From NCBI RefSeq assembly GCF_937997405.1, contig NZ_CALKTL010000150.1:1-43950 (forward strand): DNA of 43,950 bases. Reading direction: 5' to 3'. Shown piece by piece: positions 24,606 to 33,856 of this stretch. Below the pieces are notes generated by a model. The model saw only the letters and a list, made by a program, of their open reading frames with translations. It had not been told where the DNA came from and ran no database searches. The stretch is from an uncultured Campylobacter sp. GTDB taxonomy: Bacteria > Campylobacterota > Campylobacteria > Campylobacterales > Campylobacteraceae. How positions within the stretch are numbered: the first letter of the stretch is position 1; every line of letters begins with the position of its first letter. The translations under genes and the position numbers were made by a program.

Positions 24606-27347
24606 ATGAAAAAACTTATATTTTTTATCGCCACCCTGCTTTGCTCTTTGAGCCTTTACTCCGCAGATACCAACCCGGACGCGCCACTTAAGCTCGATCC
24701 TAGCGTCGTGCACGGTAAGCTGGTAAACGGCGTGAAATTTTATATCCTCAAAAATGACGTGCCAAAAAATAGCGCGCTTTTTTATCTCAACGTAGCCGCG
24801 GGTAGTGTCGATGAAAATGACGATGAGCAGGGCTTAGCGCACTTCGTCGAGCATATGGCGTTCAACGGCAGCGAACATTTTGATAAAAATGAACTAATTC
24901 ATACCTTGCAGCGCCTAGGGGTGAAATTCGGCGCCGATCTCAATGCACAGACTGGCTTTGAAAACACCACATACAACATCCAGGCCCAAGTGAGCGACGA
25001 GACGCTAAAGGATGTATTTTTGGTGCTGCGCGATTATGCGGGCGGCGTTAAATTTGACGAAAACGAAACGCAAAAGGAAAAAGGTGTAATATTAGAGGAA
25101 GCAAAAAAAGGCTTTGAGAGGCGATTTTATGAAAAGCGTGCCACATATTTATACCCTAATTCCATATTCTCAAGACGCTTTCCGATCGGACAAAATGAAA
25201 TCATCAAAGGCGCCACTGGCGAGCAACTAAAAAAATTCTACGCGCGCAACTACCTCCCTAGCGCCATTAGCATCATAGTCGTAGGCGACGTAAACGTTGA
25301 ACAGATTAAAAACCTAATCAAGCAAAATTTTAGCTCTCTTTCTGCGCACGGCGAAAAAATCCCGCGCGATCTTAGCCTACGCCCATTTGAAGGCGGGCTA
25401 GCAAGCACCGTAGAGCCCGAGCTCGGCGCCAATGTCGCTAGCGTGCTTTACGCAGGCAAATATGAGCCGTTAAGAAGCTACGGTGCACTTAAAAATGAGT
25501 GGCTGCAAGCCTACGTATCGAGGCTGATGGAGCTTGGATACGACGCGATGAATGTAAATGCCAAAATTCCGCTTAAAGCCTATTTCGGCTCGGACGATCT
25601 GTTTAAAAACCGCAGACTATACAGCATAAGCGCAAATATTTTTAATTTCGACGTCAACGCCACATTAAATAGTCTTTTTAGCGCGATCAAAGGGGTACGC
25701 GAACACGGATTTAACAATGACGATTTTGATAGCGTTAAGGCGGAATTTAAACATCAAGTGCAAGCCGATCTACTTAAAAACGATACACAAAGTGCGCAAA
25801 TAGGGGCACTACTTGATTTCGTACAAAACGGCAATGTAAAGCTTAGTAAGCAAGACGAGCACGATCTAAGCCTCAAGGCGTTAGAAGAAATAACGCTAGC
25901 AGATGTTAATAAATTTTTCTCTCAGATAACGGATGGAGCGAGATTTACGGAGATTATCTCGGCAAAGGATTTGGGCATTAGCCAAAAAGACGCGGAGCTG
26001 CTCTACGAAAAAGCGCTGCCGTTTAATTTCGCTGATTCGAAGCTTGCTTCCAAGCAGCTTGCGGGAGCAGATTTAAAAGAGACGGAATTTAAAACGCAAA
26101 AAGGCGCTAGCGGCACTGAAATTTTGGAGTTTAAAAACGGCGCGAAGGTAATTTTAAAGCCTCTTAAAAGCGAGAAAAATAAAATCGCCCTCGTAGCCGT
26201 TAAAAAAGGCGGTTACGCGCACTTTGGCAAGGCTCGTGGCGAAATTCTAACTGCCCTGCTAAACTCGGGCACCATAGGCGAGCTAAACGAATATGAGGCG
26301 GGGCGCTTGACCTCAAAATTTGATTATAAGCTAAGATTTAGGATGGATGACGCAGACTGCGGTCTTAGAGGCGCAGGAGCGGATCTGGAGGCGATGGTAC
26401 GCGAGCTTTACGCAAGATTTAGCGAGCCGCTAATTCATGCAAGCTCGCTTACAAAATATAAAACCGACGCGCTTTCGGCGATCGCGCTGCGCGACGAGAC
26501 GGCGGAATTTAAATTCGGCGAGCAAATTTTAAAATCTCTATATTCAGGAGATACGGCTCGCAAGCAGCCGCTTAGCGTAGATGACGTAAAGAGCGCAAAT
26601 CTTGCCGATTTACAGCGCGATGCGGATGAAATTTTTTCAGGTGCTGGAGATTTTATCTTTGTGCTTAGCGGCGATTTCGAGCCTGCGCGCGCAAAACAAA
26701 TTCTAGCCAAATATATCGGTAATCTAAAGCCCGGCACAAGCAGCGCTATGCCTAAAACTTTGATGCTAAATACTTCTAGCGGCGAGATTGTGCAAGACTA
26801 CGGCGATAGTGATAAAAGCGAAGTTCGGATGATTTTTTCAAACTATGAGCTGCAAAATTTTGACTTTTCAGACACTTATAAATTTCAAGCGTTAAAAAGC
26901 GTGCTAAGCAATCGTATCGTCGAGCAGATCCGCGAGGCGCGCGGACAAATTTACTCGGCGATGGTGCATAGCGCCTATGTGCGTGAGCCACAAATCGCAG
27001 CGAGCTTGAACGTATCGTTTTCTACCGAGCCGAAAGACGCCAGTGCGGTTGCAGCAAGCGTGAGTGAAATTTTAAAACAGATCGAAAGCTCCGGTGCGAA
27101 AGATAGCGAGCTGGCAAATTTCAAAAAAGCACAAATTTTATCGACCAAAAGAGCTGCACAGACGAACGATTTTTGGCTTGCTAATATCACTGCACACGAG
27201 CTTTACGGCTATCCGCTCTATGATGAAAAAAGCTACGCGGCAAGCATAAATGCGGTAAAAAGCGCGGATGTGCAAAAAGCCGCACAAATGCTAAGCGATA
27301 GGCTATTTACGGCGATTTTAAATCCAAAAAGCTCCGAGAAACGCTAA
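24606..27347 (+). CDS. Periplasmic M16 family zinc peptidase (PqqL-like)
   Basis: 913 residues, like E. coli PqqL (about 930). An N-terminal Sec signal (about 1-20) directs it to the periplasm. The inverted zinc motif HFVEH (H79-H83) lies in GLAHFVEHMAFNGSEHF, and the third ligand is a Glu in the downstream VILEEAKKG (about 164). The protein has the two paired M16 halves, the second inactive, with EQIREARGQIYSAMVHSAYV near the C-terminus, the substrate-binding R/Y block. It should cleave peptides or small proteins in the periplasm. Its stop overlaps the SbmA-like gene start by 1 bp, so protease and peptide importer are coupled. Confidence 0.93.
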   Translation: MKKLIFFIATLLCSLSLYSADTNPDAPLKLDPSVVHGKLVNGVKFYILKNDVPKNSALFYLNVAAGSVDENDDEQGLAHFVEHMAFNGSEHFDKNELIHTLQRLGVKFGADLNAQTGFENTTYNIQAQVSDETLKDVFLVLRDYAGGVKFDENETQKEKGVILEEAKKGFERRFYEKRATYLYPNSIFSRRFPIGQNEIIKGATGEQLKKFYARNYLPSAISIIVVGDVNVEQIKNLIKQNFSSLSAHGEKIPRDLSLRPFEGGLASTVEPELGANVASVLYAGKYEPLRSYGALKNEWLQAYVSRLMELGYDAMNVNAKIPLKAYFGSDDLFKNRRLYSISANIFNFDVNATLNSLFSAIKGVREHGFNNDDFDSVKAEFKHQVQADLLKNDTQSAQIGALLDFVQNGNVKLSKQDEHDLSLKALEEITLADVNKFFSQITDGARFTEIISAKDLGISQKDAELLYEKALPFNFADSKLASKQLAGADLKETEFKTQKGASGTEILEFKNGAKVILKPLKSEKNKIALVAVKKGGYAHFGKARGEILTALLNSGTIGELNEYEAGRLTSKFDYKLRFRMDDADCGLRGAGADLEAMVRELYARFSEPLIHASSLTKYKTDALSAIALRDETAEFKFGEQILKSLYSGDTARKQPLSVDDVKSANLADLQRDADEIFSGAGDFIFVLSGDFEPARAKQILAKYIGNLKPGTSSAMPKTLMLNTSSGEIVQDYGDSDKSEVRMIFSNYELQNFDFSDTYKFQALKSVLSNRIVEQIREARGQIYSAMVHSAYVREPQIAASLNVSFSTEPKDASAVAASVSEILKQIESSGAKDSELANFKKAQILSTKRAAQTNDFWLANITAHELYGYPLYDEKSYAASINAVKSADVQKAAQMLSDRLFTAILNPKSSEKR

Positions 27348-28315
27348 TGTTCGTTTCATTTTTTAAAAGCAAAAAATGGGCGCTTTTAGCATATACAGGG
27401 CTAGTATTTTTGATCGCTATCAATTGGTACCAAACTACGCTGAGCGTGCGTTTCAACGAATGGTATCGCGTATTTTATGATTTATGTCAAAACGTAGATC
27501 GTCATACGTTAAACGATTTTTACGCGCAGATGAGGGTCTTTTTATGGATAGCGATGCCTGCCGTAGCGGCGGCGATTTCGGAGCGATACGTGGCGCGAAT
27601 TTGGGCGTTTAAATGGCGAGAGGCGATGACCTTTTCCTATTTTTCATACTGGAAAAAGGTAAGTAAAGATATCGAAGGAAGCTCGCAGCGTATCCAAGAA
27701 GACATCTACCGCTTCTCAAAAATCATCGAAGATATCGGCACGCGCGTACTTTCGGCGGCGATGACTCTTTTTGCGTTTATCCCTGTTTTGTGGAGTCTTA
27801 GCGAGAAAGTACCTTTTGAGGCGCTCAAAAAAATTCCCGGCTCTCTCGTATGGATCGCACTTGCAGTAAGCATCGGCGGACTGATAATTTCTTGGCTAGT
27901 AGGTTGGTTTCTGCCTAGGCTTGAATACAACAATCAAAAGGCGGAAGCTGCGTTTCGCAAAGAGCTGGTTTATGCCGAGGAGAATAAGGCGGAATATGCG
28001 AGCGAAGAGACCACAAAGACGCTATTTGGCAAACTAAAGCACAACTATTACAGGCTATTTTTGCACTACTGCTACTTTGATTTATGGCTAAATTCTTTCT
28101 CGCAAATACTAGTCATCGTGCCCTATCTCATAATGGGACCGGGGCTTTTTACTAAGGCGATTACGCTTGGAGTGATGATTCAAGTAGGCAATGCTTTTAG
28201 CCAAGTACGCGGCAGCTTTAGCGTTTTTATCGATAACTGGACGACAATCACGGAGCTTCGCTCAATCCATATGCGACTTAAAGAGTTTGAAAAAAATATC
28301 GATTACAAGGGCTAG
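27347..28315 (+). CDS. SbmA/BacA-family peptide transporter
   Basis: 322 residues, about 80 shorter than E. coli SbmA. Hydrophobic helices lie near 12-30, 65-85, 130-150, 165-190 and 245-275. Family features include NEWYRVFYDLCQNVD, RIWAFKWREAMTFSYF, GSSQRIQEDIYRFSKIIEDI and the C-terminal WTTITELRSIHMRLKEFE. Members import peptides and peptide antibiotics using the proton gradient. The ATG shares one base with the stop codon of the upstream M16 peptidase (TAATG), implying coupled translation. The importer could take up peptides released by that enzyme; this is inference. The short C-terminus needs comparison with relatives. Confidence 0.88.
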   Translation: MFVSFFKSKKWALLAYTGLVFLIAINWYQTTLSVRFNEWYRVFYDLCQNVDRHTLNDFYAQMRVFLWIAMPAVAAAISERYVARIWAFKWREAMTFSYFSYWKKVSKDIEGSSQRIQEDIYRFSKIIEDIGTRVLSAAMTLFAFIPVLWSLSEKVPFEALKKIPGSLVWIALAVSIGGLIISWLVGWFLPRLEYNNQKAEAAFRKELVYAEENKAEYASEETTKTLFGKLKHNYYRLFLHYCYFDLWLNSFSQILVIVPYLIMGPGLFTKAITLGVMIQVGNAFSQVRGSFSVFIDNWTTITELRSIHMRLKEFEKNIDYKG

Positions 28316-28333
28316 ATAAAATTTCGCCCGCAC

Positions 28334-28391
28334 CTTGCGGCCCTAGATTTTGCTTTCTAAATTTAAAGCGAAATTCCGGGCCGCAAGCTTT
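28334..28391. terminator. Bidirectional terminator between the SbmA-like gene and the cyd locus
   Basis: CTTGCGGCCC (28334-28343) and GGGCCGCAAG (28378-28387) form a perfect 10-bp stem, with an inner TTTGCTTT/AAAGCGAAA pairing in the loop. CTTTT follows on the plus strand. It lies between convergent transcription units. Confidence 0.75.
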
Positions 28392-28407
28392 TAAAATTTC
28401 TACGCTT

Positions 28408-28512
28408 TTACTGCTCTCTTTTTTCTTGATGAGTAATGTTTAGCTTTATAAATTTATAGCTCGCGATTAGCAAGATTATCCAAATCGCGATGAAAACTAA
28501 AGATTTGACCAT
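28408..28512 (-). CDS. CydX-like small membrane protein
   Basis: A 34-residue ORF, too short for standard ORF cut-offs. It begins MVKSLVFIAIWIILLIAS, a single hydrophobic helix, and ends in a charged tail (NITHQEKREQ). An AAGGA ribosome site lies six bases before the ATG. It lies 150 bp downstream of cydB on the same strand. Small single-helix subunits (CydX, CydH/CydY) bind and stabilise cytochrome bd in other bacteria, so a third-subunit role is plausible. It has no clear sequence match to E. coli CydX, so the call is positional and topological. Confidence 0.6.
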   Translation of the reverse strand: MVKSLVFIAIWIILLIASYKFIKLNITHQEKREQ

Positions 28513-28538
28513 TTTTAATCCTTAAAATTTTTATAATG

Positions 28539-28557
28539 CGGCGCGCAAAAGGCGCCG
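28539..28557 (-). other. GC-rich hairpin between cydB and the CydX-like ORF
   Basis: CGGCGC and GCGCCG form a 6-bp stem with a 7-nt loop, and AT-rich DNA follows on the minus strand. It may partly terminate or protect the cydAB mRNA before the CydX-like ORF. Confidence 0.4.
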
Positions 28558-28661
28558 TCGATATGAAATTTAACCAAGCGCAAAAGCACGCAGTGCCGCG
28601 CACGCAAGCAGCCTCTCGCCGCCACACGACTCGCAAAAGCTGCGCATGAGAGCGGGCGCGC

Positions 28662-29768
28662 CTAATAATGCTCGTTTGAAAGCCCCTCTTTATCGAGCTT
28701 TTTAGCGTCCATCAGCCACCAAACGTAGCTGATATAACCCAGCACGAAAGGCACTAGAAACGACACGTAAAACATCGTCTTAAGCGTATAGAGGCTCGAG
28801 CTTGCGTTGCTTATCGAAAGCGAGCTTTGCAGGTCGAAATTTGACGGATAAAACGCCGTGTTGTTCAGACCCAGGATCAAAAATACGCTCGTTACCGCGC
28901 ATACGACGCCCACGCCGTAGAAAAATACTCCACGCACGCTGCTTGTAAATGCGCCTTTGAATATCCCCACCAGCACCAGCACTACGCCCAGCAGCAGCAA
29001 GATTAGCGCAACAGGCAGGCTTAGGTAGTTATGCAGATACTTAAAGCTCTCAAGGCTTACGACGCCGTCAGCGCCGATCGCGTAGCCCTGTTTTAGCAAA
29101 ACCCACGCCAAAAACGCGATGAAAAATATCAAAAAAGCGCTAGCGTTAAATTTAAGCGAGGCTTTGAGCTTAGCGATCATTTCGGGCTCGGCGATATTAT
29201 TCATTAAGTATAAATTTGCTCCCGTCCTAGCGCAGAAAAATAGTGCAACTCCCAAGATGTAATTAAACGGATTTGCTAGCGCCTCAAGTCCGCGAGCGGG
29301 GCTTTTCCACTGCACGAAATTATTATCTCCCAGCGCGAACTCGCTACCGCTAAAAAGCGTCGAGACGATGATACCAAGCAGGATCGTACCCAGCGAGCCG
29401 TTTATGAAAAGAAAGGCTTCATAAGTTTTAGCGCCCAAGAAATTATCGGGCTTTTTTCTGTATTCGTAAGCGATGGCTTGGATTATGAAGCAAAAAAGCA
29501 GAGCCATCCACGCCCAATATGCCCCGCCGAAGCTGGTCGCATAAAATAGCGGAAACGCCGCAAAGCACGCTCCGCCGAACATAACGAGCGTAGTAAATGT
29601 AAGTTCCCATTTCTTGCCGATGGAATTTATTATAAAATCCTTCTCGGTCTCATTTTTCGCCAGCGTAAAAAGCAGCGTCTGACCGCCCTGCACGAAGAGC
29701 ATAAAAACCAAAATTCCGCCCAGAAGCGAAACCACGCACCACCAATAAATTTGAAAAATTTCGTGCAT
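28662..29768 (-). CDS. cydB: Cytochrome bd ubiquinol oxidase subunit II
   Basis: 368 residues, typical length. It starts with IYWWCVVSLLGGILVFMLFV, then contains GKKWELTFTTLVMFGGACFAAFP and FLINGSLGTILLG. The C-terminal YISYVWWLMDAKKLDKE block is characteristic. Several transmembrane helices are present. It pairs with CydA to reduce oxygen with quinol at high affinity, without pumping protons. Its ATG follows the cydA stop by one base. Confidence 0.96.
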   Translation of the reverse strand: MHEIFQIYWWCVVSLLGGILVFMLFVQGGQTLLFTLAKNETEKDFIINSIGKKWELTFTTLVMFGGACFAAFPLFYATSFGGAYWAWMALLFCFIIQAIAYEYRKKPDNFLGAKTYEAFLFINGSLGTILLGIIVSTLFSGSEFALGDNNFVQWKSPARGLEALANPFNYILGVALFFCARTGANLYLMNNIAEPEMIAKLKASLKFNASAFLIFFIAFLAWVLLKQGYAIGADGVVSLESFKYLHNYLSLPVALILLLLGVVLVLVGIFKGAFTSSVRGVFFYGVGVVCAVTSVFLILGLNNTAFYPSNFDLQSSLSISNASSSLYTLKTMFYVSFLVPFVLGYISYVWWLMDAKKLDKEGLSNEHY

Positions 29769-29769
29769 C

Positions 29770-31293
29770 TTAAAATCCTATCTTTATCTGTTTTAGCATG
29801 ATCTTTATCTCGGCTATGAATAAAACCGTAAATAAAACCGCAAAGAGCGCAAACGAGATCATTATGTTCGTCCCCGCCAGGCTCGTAGCCGCGACGCCTA
29901 CAGGCATAAGATCTTGTATCGCCCACGGCTGGCGCCCTACTTCGGCTACGATCCAGCCCGCCTCGCACGCGACGTATCCCAGAGGAATGCTAAAGACGCA
30001 AAGCCATAGAATTTTTTTGTATTCGGCGAGATTCTTTCGCATCGCCAAAAATAGCGTCACGAAAAATAGCAAGATAAAATAGCTTCCCAAAGCCACCATC
30101 ACGTGGAAGCTGTAAAAGGTAAGCGTCACGGGAGGGACGATCTGCTTCGCGTCGTCAAAGTAGCCGTAGCCTAAATTTTGCATATTTTGGTTGCCGAGTA
30201 AAATTTCGCGCGCCTGCTGCATCGCCGCAGTATCATTGGCGTCTTTGGCGAGCTTGTAATCCTTTAGCGCTTGCAGGGCGATTTTGCCTTTTTCTATCTT
30301 TTTATCCGCGCCTTCGATGCCGAATTTTTCATTTCCGAATACCAAATCATCGATGCCCGGCGTGAAATTATCAAGCCCTCTCGTAGCCATCAGCCCTAGC
30401 GCGTAAGGTGCTTTAATCTCAAACAAAAACGGCTCCTTATCGTCTCCCGCGGTTTTGCTCGGATTTAAAACTCCCGCCGCGACGATGCCTGCATTTACTT
30501 CGCCCTTATACAGACCCTCCATCGCCGCAAGCTTCATCGGCTGCTTTTGCGCGACCTGATAGGCGCTCTCGTCGCCGCTAAATAGCACGAAAAGCGAGCT
30601 TAGCATACCGAAGCTTGCCGCTACGATGAAGCTTTTTTTAGCAATCGCGAAGTCTTTGTTTTTTAGCATATAAAACGCCGAAATTCCAAGCACGAAAAGC
30701 GCCGCGGTAATATAGCCGCCGCCGACGGTATGCAAAAATTTAGCCACTCCGAAGTGAGACAGCGCGATATCTAAAAAATTACTCATCTCGTTGCGCATCG
30801 TATCAGGATTAAAGCTCGTACCCACTGGGTTTTGCATCCAAGCATTCGCGATTAAGATCCAATACGCGCTTAAATTTGATCCGATCGCCACGAGCCAGGT
30901 TGAAAGAAGATGAAATTTCTTGCTTACGCGGTCCCAGCCGAAGAACATTACCGCAAAAAAGGTAGCCTCCAAGAAAAACGCTAGCAAGCCCTCGATCGCA
31001 AGCGGCGCGCCGAAGATGTCGCCCACGAACCAGCTGTAATTCGCCCAGTTGGTGCCGAACTCAAACTCCATTATGATGCCCGTCGCGACGCCGATGGCGA
31101 AATTTATACCGAAAAGGCGCAGCCAAAATTTAGTGATCTTGAGCCACTCCTGCTTACCGGTCGCGACATACAGGCTCTCCATAAACGCCACGATAAAGCT
31201 AAGCCCCAGCGTTAGGGGCACGAAAAGAAAGTGATAAAGTGCCGTGAGTGCGAACTGCGCCCTCGACCAATCCACGCTAGCAAGCTCTTGCAT
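29770..31293 (-). CDS. cydA: Cytochrome bd ubiquinol oxidase subunit I
   Basis: 507 residues. Heme ligands are visible: the N-terminal His (H21) in ALYHFLFVPLTLG, a second His in the SHFGVAKFLHTVGGG region and the Met in FYSFHVMVALG. The Q-loop is the long type (about 260-390), with GDESAYQVAQKQPMKLAAMEG at its start. GWIVAEVGRQPWA carries the conserved Glu. Cytochrome bd lets these bacteria scavenge oxygen and tolerate NO and peroxide. It lies 2 bp after the DUF4492 gene. Confidence 0.97.
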   Translation of the reverse strand: MQELASVDWSRAQFALTALYHFLFVPLTLGLSFIVAFMESLYVATGKQEWLKITKFWLRLFGINFAIGVATGIIMEFEFGTNWANYSWFVGDIFGAPLAIEGLLAFFLEATFFAVMFFGWDRVSKKFHLLSTWLVAIGSNLSAYWILIANAWMQNPVGTSFNPDTMRNEMSNFLDIALSHFGVAKFLHTVGGGYITAALFVLGISAFYMLKNKDFAIAKKSFIVAASFGMLSSLFVLFSGDESAYQVAQKQPMKLAAMEGLYKGEVNAGIVAAGVLNPSKTAGDDKEPFLFEIKAPYALGLMATRGLDNFTPGIDDLVFGNEKFGIEGADKKIEKGKIALQALKDYKLAKDANDTAAMQQAREILLGNQNMQNLGYGYFDDAKQIVPPVTLTFYSFHVMVALGSYFILLFFVTLFLAMRKNLAEYKKILWLCVFSIPLGYVACEAGWIVAEVGRQPWAIQDLMPVGVAATSLAGTNIMISFALFAVLFTVLFIAEIKIMLKQIKIGF

Positions 31294-31295
31294 TC

Positions 31296-31505
31296 CTACT
31301 CCTTAGTCAAATTTTTATAGATGAAATCGATTTTTTCTTGATCGGTTTTAAATTTAGAATCCAAGTTTTCGTCGAAAATGAAAAATTTAAGTAGCACGAA
31401 AATTATGAATAGTTTGATCAAAATCACCGCCCACAGCGTTTTGCCAAGCTTCATCGAAGCAAATCCGTGCGCGTAAAATTTTAAAATTTTGCCGAAAAAC
31501 ATCAA
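31296..31505 (-). CDS. DUF4492 small membrane protein of the cyd operon
   Basis: 69 residues. The N-terminal KILKFYAHGFASMKLGKTLW matches the DUF4492 signature (FYxxGFxxMxxGKTLW), and one hydrophobic helix follows (VILIKLFIIFVLLKFFIF). The family occurs next to cydA in epsilonproteobacteria and Bacteroidetes, which suggests an assembly or accessory role for cytochrome bd; the mechanism is unknown. It is the first gene of the operon. Confidence 0.85.
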   Translation of the reverse strand: MMFFGKILKFYAHGFASMKLGKTLWAVILIKLFIIFVLLKFFIFDENLDSKFKTDQEKIDFIYKNLTKE

Positions 31506-31980
31506 ATTTTAACCTTTAGCAATTATTAGTTTATATTTTTTATTGTATAACAATTAATTAAAATTTAGCTTTAAATTTTGAAATTTTGGTAGCAATTTTA
31601 TCTTTTTAATAAATGAGTTTTTGCGCCACCACACTTAAATAAAGTTTCTACCGCATAATTCGCAACCGATCGCATTTTACTTAAACTGCACAAAATTTTA
31701 GTTTAGATTCGTCGTAAAATTTTAGAATAGAACACATCCAAGAAACGAGCAGAAAAATGCGCGAGACTTTACCAAGCATCTTTGTGCCTAATTCGTAGTG
31801 ATTTTTAATAGAATTTTTTACAGGCAAATTAACGCGCCTCAGCTGAAAGCAGACGTAAAAATTTTGAGGCTAAACGCCCGAATTACACGATATAAAATTT
31901 AAGAACGTATAATTAACTCGGCGCAAAATCTAAAGCATTTCGTTAGGCTGGGCGGATAATTGAAAAGCCTAAGAGCCGAT
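31506..31980. other. Cyd upstream region, no gene seen
   Basis: The 475 bp between the DUF4492 gene and aroE (both minus) are AT-rich and hold no convincing frame. A TACAAT on the minus strand at 31542-31547 is a candidate -10 for the cyd operon. TTAGGCT/AGCCTAA (31943-31949, 31966-31972) forms a 7-bp hairpin just past aroE and may end that transcript, although a U-run is lacking. Confidence 0.5.
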
Positions 31981-32766
31981 TTAGCGTAAATTTGCAGCAC
32001 GGCTCATCAGCGATACAATCTCTGCTAGGTCGAATTTACCGCCGAAAAAAAGATTGAAAGCAAGCGCGCCTTGATTTATCAGCATCTCCTTGCCGTCCTT
32101 TGCGAGTAGATTTTTTGCGTGTGCGGCTTGCAAAAACGGAGTCTGCTTGCCATAGATCGCATCAAAAGCAAATTTTGCGCGGGATAAAATTTCATCTATT
32201 ACCCCCTCGGGCGCAGGCAGCGTGTCATCTTTGAGTCCCGCGCCGGTGGCATTGACGATAAGGTCGTAGTCTTTGGATCTGAAATTTTCATAGGTAAAAA
32301 ATTCCTCGCAGCCGAAGTCAAAATCTTTTGCGCTGCGATTTAGAATGTCGAATTTCACTCCGTTTTTGCTTAGCGCGTAGCCGATTGCCCGCGTCGTGCC
32401 GCCTGCGCCTAAAATAAGCGCATTGCGAATCTCACCAAAGCCCAAAATCGCGCAGAAAAACCCCTGCGCATCGGTGTTAAAGCCGTGCAACGCGCCGCTT
32501 TTTAGCACCAGGGTGTTTACCGAGCCTATCTTCTGCGCTGCCTCGCTTAGGACGTCGCATGCTTTAAATGCGTCGAGCTTAAAAGGTACGGTTACGTTCG
32601 CGCCCGTAAGCCCTAAAGTTTCAAATTTAGCGCGCAGTTCCTCGCCATGCTGCAGCAAAACTCGCCCATAGTAGGCGTCTAGGGCTAGAAATTTTATAGC
32701 GTAATTATGAAGTAGCGGCGAGAGGGAGTGGGCGATCGGGTTGCCGAAAACCGCAAATCTGTCCAC
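31981..32766 (-). CDS. aroE: Shikimate dehydrogenase
   Basis: 261 residues. The shikimate-binding FGNPIAHSLSPLLHNYAIK and the catalytic lysine in VTVPFKLDAFKACD are clear, as are the NADP-binding ALILGAGGTTRAIGYALSKN and C-terminal MLINQGALAFNLFFGGK. It reduces dehydroshikimate in aromatic amino acid synthesis. It overlaps the SPOR-protein stop by 1 bp. Confidence 0.97.
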   Translation of the reverse strand: MDRFAVFGNPIAHSLSPLLHNYAIKFLALDAYYGRVLLQHGEELRAKFETLGLTGANVTVPFKLDAFKACDVLSEAAQKIGSVNTLVLKSGALHGFNTDAQGFFCAILGFGEIRNALILGAGGTTRAIGYALSKNGVKFDILNRSAKDFDFGCEEFFTYENFRSKDYDLIVNATGAGLKDDTLPAPEGVIDEILSRAKFAFDAIYGKQTPFLQAAHAKNLLAKDGKEMLINQGALAFNLFFGGKFDLAEIVSLMSRAANLR

Positions 32767-33797
32767 TATTTCACTCGGTAAATATACGCGCCGCTGTTGA
32801 TTGAGCGCATATCGCTAAGCGCCTTTTGTAGCGCCTCACCCTCGAAAGGTCCGACTAAAATTTTAGTCACGCTCTTGCTTCCGACGTGAGTTTGTAGCGC
32901 AATTGGGCTGTAGCCTTTTTTGGTGATTTTTTTGGTATCAGATCCGTTTGGATCGTAGGCATTGGATGCGAAAACCTGCACATAACTGCCGTTTGCCACG
33001 CTGGTGCTGGTGCTCTTCGCCGCAACGCCAGCCTTTACGCTCTCACTTTTAGACTCTGGTTTGCTAGCTTCTTTTTTAGGCTCGGGCTTAGCGGGCTCTT
33101 TTTTGGCCTCAGCTTTAGCATGTTCCTTTTTAGCTTCCGTTTTTGAAGGCTCTTTTTTAACTTCTGTTTTTGCTTGTTTTTCAGGTTCTTTTTTAGGCTC
33201 TACTTTTTGCTCGACTTTTCTAATTTCGGTTTTAGAAGGTTCTTTTTTTATCTCGTCTTTTGCAGACTCTTTTTTAGGCTCGGACTTTTTTACGTCAGTT
33301 TTTTCAGGTTTTTTAGCTTCGTCTTTAGGCTCAATCTTTTTACTCTCTATTTTAACTTCGGATTTTTTTGGCTCTTCTTTGATTTCGGGCTTTTGGATTT
33401 CTACTTTCTGTGCTTCAGGCTGAGCGCTTGCGACGACCTTGCTTTCGGAATTAGGTTCCTGGGTTTTTATCTCTACTTTGGTTGGAGCTGCAGATGCTGC
33501 ATTGGGCTCTGATTTCACCTCTACAGGCTCAGGCTGCGAAGGTTCAGGTTTTTGAACTTGTACGGCAGGCTTTTGCTCCGCTTTGGCAAGCTCTTCTTCA
33601 CTAGGCATAGTAAGACCTGCGTTAGTATCAATATCGTCTTTATTAATAGCCTTCATTATGATTAAAATGATTAAGAATAAAACTACGACGCCGGCTGCGA
33701 CGGTAAGACCCTTTTTCAAATTCGCGTTCTTATCGACATTGCCGCTATTGATCACTATGTCGTCTATGCTGCTCATATCGAAATTTTTGTCGTTCAT
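32766..33797 (-). CDS. SPOR-domain inner-membrane protein with a Lys/Glu/Pro-rich linker
   Basis: 343 residues. A short cytoplasmic N-terminus is followed by one transmembrane helix (about 30-50). A long linker (about 70-250) is made of imperfect KKEPxK, KxExKK and KPExKKE repeats. The C-terminal SPOR-like domain (about 265-343) has YVQVFASNAYDPNGSD and VGPFEGEALQKALSDMRS. SPOR domains bind denuded glycan strands at division septa, so a septal or envelope role is likely. The linker should be extended and highly charged. It sits between glyA (separated by a terminator) and aroE. Confidence 0.88.
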   Translation of the reverse strand: MNDKNFDMSSIDDIVINSGNVDKNANLKKGLTVAAGVVVLFLIILIIMKAINKDDIDTNAGLTMPSEEELAKAEQKPAVQVQKPEPSQPEPVEVKSEPNAASAAPTKVEIKTQEPNSESKVVASAQPEAQKVEIQKPEIKEEPKKSEVKIESKKIEPKDEAKKPEKTDVKKSEPKKESAKDEIKKEPSKTEIRKVEQKVEPKKEPEKQAKTEVKKEPSKTEAKKEHAKAEAKKEPAKPEPKKEASKPESKSESVKAGVAAKSTSTSVANGSYVQVFASNAYDPNGSDTKKITKKGYSPIALQTHVGSKSVTKILVGPFEGEALQKALSDMRSINSGAYIYRVK

Positions 33798-33856
33798 ACT
33801 CTCTCCTAAGATTATTATTTACTTTGTAAATTCTACCACGCAAAATTTACGAAATA

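Noticed and set aside
28454..28636. 60-residue minus-strand ORF downstream of cydB
   Set aside because: It overlaps the CydX-like ORF in another frame, lacks a ribosome site and has an Arg/Cys-rich, non-family composition.
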